From contig NZ_JAAGLN010000057.1 in the NCBI RefSeq assembly GCF_010548145.1, positions 1-34,559 of the forward strand: a stretch of 34,559 nt of DNA, in the 5' to 3' direction. The translations under genes and the position numbers were made by a program. How positions within the stretch are numbered: the stretch's first letter is position 1; every line of letters starts with the position of its first letter. The stretch comes from Streptomyces sp. SID10853. Its GTDB lineage: Bacteria > Actinomycetota > Actinomycetes > Streptomycetales > Streptomycetaceae. The notes under the pieces were generated by a model that was not told the DNA's origin, did not search any database, and was given only the letters and a program-made list of their open reading frames with translations. Shown here piece by piece: positions 30,807-34,559 of the stretch.

Positions 30807-31682
30807 ATGAGCGAGACGTCGCAGAACGGAAGCGGAGCCGGAAGCGGAGCCGGAAACGGGAGCGAGGTGTACGGCGAGCTGGCCTCGGTCGGGCCGTACG
30901 GGGTGCGGCCGGGCCATGCGCTGATCACCCTGGTGGAGCCGCACCCGGGCCATGAGTACGCGTACAACCGGTGGTACGAGGACGACCACTTCTACGCCGG
31001 GGCCATGGCGATGCCCTGGATGTACGCGGGCCGCCGCTGGGTGGCCACCAGGGAACTCCAGGAACTGCGCTACCCGGAGAAGTCGGCGGTCGCCCAGCCG
31101 GTGACGGCCGGCTGCTACATCACGACGTACTGGGTGACCGCGGGCCGCTACGACGAGCACATGAAGTGGACCGTCGGCATCAACAAGCGGCTGAACCGGG
31201 ACGGCCGGGTCTATCAGGACCGTACGCATGTCTTCACGTCGTTCCAGGACCACGAGGCGACGGTCTACCGGGACGGTGCCGCCGGGCCTCGCGACTTCCA
31301 CGCGCTCGACCACCCGTACGCCGGTCTGGTCGTCGAGGTGATCGACACCGAAGGCCCTGAGCAGCGCGCTGAGTTGCTGGAATGGCTGCGGACGAAGCGG
31401 CTGCCGAAGCGGCTCGCGGGCGGCCCCGCGGCGATGGTGACGATCTTCCGGCCGACGCCGCTGCCCAGCGACCGGATGGCCTATGTGAAGCAGGTGGAGG
31501 GGGTGGACACCCGGCTCACGCTGCTCTGGTTCCTGGAGAGCGACCCGAGGGAGGTCTGGGAACGGTGCTTCACCGGGCTCGACGGGGACCTGGTCGAGCG
31601 CGGCCTGGGGCGGGTTGAGCTGGTGGCGCCGTTCATACCGACCGTGCCGGGGACCGACCGCTACGTCGATCAGCTGCGCTGA
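30807..31682 (+). CDS. Unknown protein, two-half alpha/beta architecture suspected
   Basis: A 291-residue protein. A 25-residue Gly/Ser-rich N-terminus is followed by two similar-looking halves, each starting with a hydrophobic strand and a helix: HALITLVEPHPGHEYAYNRWYE and, near residue 210, MVTIFRPTPLPSDRMAYVKQ. This recalls dimeric alpha/beta-barrel (EthD-like) proteins, but I do not recognise the family. NRWYEDDHF and WMYAGRRWV are striking conserved-looking motifs with several aromatic and acidic residues. ATG 30807 has GGGTGG upstream. It shares a divergent promoter and operator with the SDR gene, so both probably belong to the same catabolic regulon. Confidence 0.65.
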   Translation: MSETSQNGSGAGSGAGNGSEVYGELASVGPYGVRPGHALITLVEPHPGHEYAYNRWYEDDHFYAGAMAMPWMYAGRRWVATRELQELRYPEKSAVAQPVTAGCYITTYWVTAGRYDEHMKWTVGINKRLNRDGRVYQDRTHVFTSFQDHEATVYRDGAAGPRDFHALDHPYAGLVVEVIDTEGPEQRAELLEWLRTKRLPKRLAGGPAAMVTIFRPTPLPSDRMAYVKQVEGVDTRLTLLWFLESDPREVWERCFTGLDGDLVERGLGRVELVAPFIPTVPGTDRYVDQLR

Positions 31683-31733
31683 CGACGAGCGTCGAACAGC
31701 GGAGCCGACCGGTCAGGACGTGCGGCCGGTCAG

Positions 31734-31751
31734 GGCCGAGCCCCCTCGGCC
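31734..31751. terminator. Hairpin between convergent unknown and DUF397 genes
   Basis: GGCCGAG (31734-31740) pairs with CTCGGCC (31745-31751) around a CCCC loop. It lies 50-70 bases from each of two convergent stop codons and may terminate both. Confidence 0.5.
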
Positions 31752-31812
31752 GGGACGGCGATCCAGTCGAGAGGGCTCTTGTTCACGGTCGGGGTGATCA
31801 CGGGACCGGGGG

Positions 31813-32022
31813 TCAGCCGAGAGTGAATGCGCCCTGGCCCACTTCGCTCACGAAGCTGTTCCACGAATCGGGAACAAAGGTGATCGACGGACCGTCGGCG
31901 ACTTTTGAGTCCCGTACGGCGATGGCCTGAGTAAGCGGTGACTTGACCTCAACGCATGCACCATTTCCCGTGGAATACGAAGACTTGGTCCAGGTCTCGG
32001 TCGCGCCCTGCTGAATTGCCAT
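31813..32022 (-). CDS. scr2: DUF397 protein, probable Scr2-type partner
   Basis: A 69-residue DUF397 protein (TWTKSSYSTGNGACVEV, IAVRDSKVADGPSITFVPDS). ATG 32022 has GGAG seven bases upstream. It lies 188 bases after the XRE gene. The order XRE-DUF397 next to a GPP34-like gene and a carboxypeptidase-like gene matches my memory of the S. coelicolor Scr1-Scr2 locus (SCO4441-SCO4442), a strong positive regulator of antibiotic production. The symbol rests on this synteny only. Confidence 0.8.
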   Translation of the reverse strand: MAIQQGATETWTKSSYSTGNGACVEVKSPLTQAIAVRDSKVADGPSITFVPDSWNSFVSEVGQGAFTLG

Positions 32023-32046
32023 GTTCGCTCCGGTAAGCAGTGGTGT

Positions 32047-32113
32047 GCGCCAACGTTGTCGATGGCGCGCTCGACGCTACTCGTGAACTCCGTTGGCCGA
32101 GACGGCCGTTCAC
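32047..32113. promoter_or_regulatory. Inverted repeats in the XRE-DUF397 gap
   Basis: GCGCCA (32047-32052) with TGGCGC (32063-32068), and GTGAAC (32083-32088) with GTTCAC (32108-32113) enclosing a GGCC-N5-GGCC core. They lie 25-91 bases before the DUF397 start and may be its operator or hairpins. Confidence 0.4.
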
Positions 32114-32210
32114 TCGACCGGATGGCTTATGCCGGTTCAGTCTTACGCTCCGGGGTGGCCGGGGTGTATCGTGCCGACCCTGAATCCAGGAATCGGACAT
32201 ACATGGCCAT

Positions 32211-33068
32211 TCAGCGCGCGTAGCCCTTGGCGATATCCATGATGAACTGCCGTGTCTGGTCCACGTTGAGCGCCTGGGCGCGCAAGTGCTCGTACATCAC
32301 GCTGTACTTCTGCACGTCGTGCGCTTTCTCCAGATAGAGATCGCTGGTGACGCCCTCGATGTAGACCACGCTGGAATCCGCCGCGTCCGGGAATTCCAGA
32401 ATGGCGTACTGCCCGTTGATACCGGGATGCGCTCCCACGGCGAACGGCAGGACCTGCACGGTGACATGGGGGAGCTGGGACAGCTCCACGAGATGTTCCA
32501 GCTGGGCGATCATCAGCTGCTTGTCCCCGATGACCCGGCGCAGCGCCGACTCGTCGATGACGACCCAGAGCCGCAGCGGGGACTCGTCGGCGCTGACCCG
32601 CTCCTGGCGGCGCAGCCTGACCTGGACCCGCTTCTCGATGTCGGTCACGGCGGTCTCCGGCAGCGCACCGGCGATCAGGGCCTCGGCGTACTGCCTGGTC
32701 TGGAGCAGTCCCGGGACGACCTGCGGGTCGTACACGCGCAGGCTGGCCGCGTCGGTCTCCAGGCCGATGTAGACGCTGTACGGGATGTCGCCGAAGGCGT
32801 GCCACCAGCCCTGCTGGCGCGAGTCCTTGGCCATCTGCATCAGCGAGTCGACGATCCGGTGGTCCTCGACCTCGTACACCCCGCAGAGGTCGCGGACATC
32901 GCGCTGGCTGATGGAGCGGCGGCCGTTCTCCAGGCGGCTGATCTTCGACTGGGAGACCAGCAGGCGCTCGGCGACCTCTTCGGCCGTCATGCCTTTGAGT
33001 TCACGGAGCCTGCGCAGCTCCTGGCCGAGCCGGCGCCGCCTGACAGTGGGATTGACGTTGGACGCCAC
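32211..33068 (-). CDS. scr1: XRE-family regulator, probable Scr1-type
   Basis: A 285-residue protein with an N-terminal helix-turn-helix at about 15-70 (ELRRLRELKGMTAEEVAERL, SQSKISRLENGRRSISQRDV) and a DUF5753 C-terminus (YDPQVVPGLLQTRQYAEALI, WVVIDESALRRVIG, VTVQVLPFAVGAHPG). The frame is open far upstream, but GTG 33068 has GGAGGTG eight bases upstream and gives the family start. With the DUF397 gene it forms a regulator pair. Synteny with the GPP34 and carboxypeptidase-like genes suggests it is the Scr1 orthologue, an activator of antibiotic production in S. coelicolor. Confidence 0.85.
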   Translation of the reverse strand: MASNVNPTVRRRRLGQELRRLRELKGMTAEEVAERLLVSQSKISRLENGRRSISQRDVRDLCGVYEVEDHRIVDSLMQMAKDSRQQGWWHAFGDIPYSVYIGLETDAASLRVYDPQVVPGLLQTRQYAEALIAGALPETAVTDIEKRVQVRLRRQERVSADESPLRLWVVIDESALRRVIGDKQLMIAQLEHLVELSQLPHVTVQVLPFAVGAHPGINGQYAILEFPDAADSSVVYIEGVTSDLYLEKAHDVQKYSVMYEHLRAQALNVDQTRQFIMDIAKGYAR

Positions 33069-33376
33069 GGGAACTGCACCTCCGGCTTTGACGTACTGAG
33101 CCCCACCGCGAATGTGCCGGTAGGTCTTACGTCTCAGCAGATTGCCATCAATGCGACGCGCTGCGCTGGGAAATGGCCAGAGAGTGAGCGCGCGGGACCG
33201 GCGACTTGCCGGCCCCGCGCGCTCGTATTGCGGCTCCCGAACCGGGTCTTGGGGACGTCGGTGCGGTGGTCCTGGTACTTCCTGGTACTCGTACTGCGGT
33301 GCTCGTACTGCGGTGCTCGTACTGCGGTGCTCGTGACTTCTCGGGCGGACTTCTCCGTCCGACTTCTCAGGACTTC
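33069..33376. other. 308-base intergenic region with hairpin and three families of short tandem repeats
   Basis: No supported gene. It holds the promoter and ribosome binding site of the XRE gene (33069-33130), a long hairpin (33186-33224) and a repeat-rich stretch (33260-33380) that begins at the GPP34 stop codon. Confidence 0.7.
33186..33224 (-). terminator. 17-bp hairpin terminator after the GPP34 gene
   Basis: GAGCGCGCGGGACCGGC (33186-33202) pairs with 33208-33224 around a five-base loop. The single mismatch becomes a G-U pair in RNA of the minus strand, so the stem is complete for the GPP34 transcript. Confidence 0.65.
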
Positions 33377-33380
33377 TCAG
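33270..33380. repeat. Cluster of short tandem repeats behind the GPP34 stop codon
   Basis: Two TCCTGGTACT units (33270-33289), three exact CTCGTACTGCGGTG units (33288-33329) with a partial fourth, then several GACTTCTC units between 33335 and 33380, the last two being exact 10-base copies (33361-33380). The GPP34 stop codon (33377-33379, minus strand) lies inside the last unit. Confidence 0.85.
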
Positions 33381-34090
33381 TGCGCCGCCACGCGGGCCAT
33401 GGACCCGTGGTGCGACGGCATCGGCGCGGCATTGCCCGGTGCCGGTGCTGCACGGCGCGGCTGTGCCGCCGCACCGTTCTGGACGTCCATGACCGCATGT
33501 GCCACGAGACCGCCCATGGGGTCGTGTCTGATCAGGTCCCGGAGGCGGGAGCGGGATGAACGCCCCTCGTTGCCGGGATAGAGGTGCTTGCCGAGCCCCA
33601 CTGCGTGAGCGAGCGCGGCGAGCGCCGCGGTCCGCGGGTCCGGCGGTACGCCGGTGCGGATCGCACTGTCCAGCCGGGCTCTGATATCCCGGCTGATCGC
33701 TGTCTCCGTCGCCTGGTAGCGAGTCGTCGGCAGCACTCCGCACATCTGGCCCGCCACGGCATGCACCATGCCGCACCGCTCCAGATGAGCGAGGTAAATC
33801 TGACGGAGCCCCAGCCGGGGCCCGCCGATCCAGTGGACTGCCCGGACCGGGCTGCCGCGCCTGCGCAGCAGTTCCAGTGCGGAGTCCAGTGTCGGATCTC
33901 CTGTCGGCCGTGCCATCACCACGGCGATACGATCCCCGTCCGGGGCTATCCGTCCTGCCAGAGCCAGCTCTACTAGCTGGGCTCCGGCCAGGCCGAGGTC
34001 GAGCGACTGCGGCTGCGCTGTGGTACCCGTGGTCGGGTCCAGAGCGAGCAGTAGAAGCTCTTCCGGAATCGTTCTGCGGCTCCTGCCCAT
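33377..34090 (-). CDS. GPP34 (GOLPH3/VPS74-like) family protein
   Basis: A 237-residue protein with the GPP34 family pattern: TIPEELLLLALDPTTGT at the N-terminus, LGLAGAQLVELALAGRIAPD, a helical middle (RQIYLAHLERCGMVHAV) and LRDLIRHDPMGGLVAHAVMD near the C-terminus, before a Pro/Ala-rich tail. In eukaryotes the family binds phosphatidylinositol 4-phosphate and Golgi glycosyltransferases; the bacterial role is not established. ATG 34090 has GGGGAGG upstream. It is divergent from a carboxypeptidase-like gene and upstream of the XRE-DUF397 pair, as I recall for S. coelicolor SCO4440. Confidence 0.88.
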   Translation of the reverse strand: MGRSRRTIPEELLLLALDPTTGTTAQPQSLDLGLAGAQLVELALAGRIAPDGDRIAVVMARPTGDPTLDSALELLRRRGSPVRAVHWIGGPRLGLRQIYLAHLERCGMVHAVAGQMCGVLPTTRYQATETAISRDIRARLDSAIRTGVPPDPRTAALAALAHAVGLGKHLYPGNEGRSSRSRLRDLIRHDPMGGLVAHAVMDVQNGAAAQPRRAAPAPGNAAPMPSHHGSMARVAAH

Positions 34091-34283
34091 CCATGCCTCC
34101 CCGCGTGGATGAGTGACAGGGTGACCCCTCTCACATTGGTCTGTCGAGGGCGCCTGGGTGTTTTGTACTGGAATCTAGATGTATGTCGTTCTCGTCCGGT
34201 GCAGCGGTTAAGCGCCCACACAGGACACTGGTAGATGGTTCGGACAGGCGGGAAAACCCGCGCGGCGTATCCAGGAGGCATCG
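34091..34283. other. Divergent promoter region between GPP34 and carboxypeptidase-like genes
   Basis: Contains an AT-richer stretch around 34160-34185 (TTTTGTACTGGAATCTAGAT) likely to hold promoter elements, and an AGGAGG ribosome binding site at 34273-34278. No further clear element. Confidence 0.5.
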
Positions 34284-34559
34284 GTGGCGGGCGAGTCCCC
34301 CGACAAGTCGGAGCAGCGGAAGTCGTCAGAGGGAACGGCTCCCGGTACGAGCGATCCGAGGCTTGCGGTCTTCCGCTCGGTGCCGGATCCGGAGGCGGGC
34401 GCGGCATCCGGCTCGCAGTCGGGCGACGCCCGACTGCGTGAAGCGGTAGCCGCGTGGGTCGCGGGGGCGGACGCCCCGGCGGATGCGCCGGCGGGCGCGG
34501 CCGGTGCGGATGACGCGGCCGGTGCGGATGGTGCGGACGGTGCCGCGGAGGCTCCGGAT
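34284..34559 (+). CDS. Probable D-Ala-D-Ala carboxypeptidase-like protein, 5' end only
   Basis: The frame opens at GTG 34284, five bases after AGGAGG, and runs off the end of the window after 92 codons. The visible part (AGESPDKSEQRKSSEGTAPG, then DARLREAVAAWVAGADAP) is a hydrophilic, Ala/Asp/Gly-rich N-terminus with no catalytic motif. The assignment rests on my memory of the long N-terminus of S. coelicolor SCO4439, a D-Ala-D-Ala carboxypeptidase of spore-wall maturation, and on matching gene order. The tail contains near-repeats of GGTGCGGATG. Confidence 0.55.
   Translation, partial: MAGESPDKSEQRKSSEGTAPGTSDPRLAVFRSVPDPEAGAASGSQSGDARLREAVAAWVAGADAPADAPAGAAGADDAAGADGADGAAEAPD

Overview
The window looks like a piece of a Streptomyces chromosome. 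Support comes from the very high GC content with strong third-position GC bias, frequent GTG/TTG starts, several XRE-DUF397 regulator modules, an FbiC-type F420 synthase, a DesK/DesR-like two-component pair, an ECF41 sigma factor, a twin-arginine secreted PHP phosphoesterase, and a right end (XRE-DUF397 pair, GPP34/GOLPH3-like protein, start of a D-Ala-D-Ala carboxypeptidase-like protein) that, from memory, resembles the S. coelicolor SCO4439-SCO4442 neighbourhood. I see no tRNA or rRNA gene, CRISPR array, intact insertion sequence or prophage.

Layout. 1-5971 (+): a catabolic-looking cluster with the 3' end of a luciferase-like (LLM) oxidoreductase, an SDR dehydrogenase, a second LLM oxidoreductase, an N-acyl-D-amino-acid-deacylase-like amidohydrolase and an aldehyde dehydrogenase. 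6147-7966 (-): DesR-like regulator and DesK-like kinase. 8256-9803 (-): CehA/McbA-type PHP phosphoesterase. 10018-12530 (+): F420-type LLM protein, a small unknown protein, a TetR regulator and a small conserved protein. 12631-15225 (+): fbiC, which makes the F420 chromophore precursor. 15531-16958 (+): FAD aromatic hydroxylase. 17256-18645: divergent peroxiredoxin-like and TetR genes. 18775-20603 (-): ECF sigma factor and CU044_5270-like membrane protein. 20950-21771 (+): MerR regulator. 21911-23132 (-): XRE regulator with two tandem DUF397 genes. 23277-23594 (+): small protein. 23618-24892 (-): acyltransferase 3. 24984-26344 (-): ECF41 sigma factor and SRPBCC protein. 26559-27674 (+): ADP-ribosylglycohydrolase-like protein. 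27881-29467 (-): sodium:solute symporter. 29867-31682: divergent SDR and unknown protein. 31813-34090 (-): DUF397, XRE regulator and GPP34 protein. 34284-end (+): partial carboxypeptidase-like gene.

How the parts may work together. The most informative signals are non-coding. A 15-bp palindrome, CTGAC-N5-GTCAG, occurs twice before the catabolic LLM gene (1184, 1246) and once in the divergent SDR/unknown promoter about 29.5 kb away (30740). This suggests one TetR-type regulon covering both ends of the window. A different palindrome, TGGAT-N6-ATCCA, occurs twice between the peroxiredoxin and TetR genes and overlaps both predicted promoters. fbiC sits among LLM-family genes that probably use the cofactor it helps make.

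Other unusual items are a 9-copy, 15-bp tandem repeat whose last copy begins exactly at the symporter stop codon; a second repeat-rich stretch that begins around the GPP34 stop codon; an ADP-ribosylglycohydrolase homologue in which the four usual metal-binding aspartates appear replaced; a perfect CRP-type palindrome before that gene; and a 32-bp perfect inverted repeat after fbiC. All functions are inferred from reading the protein sequences; no database search was run.
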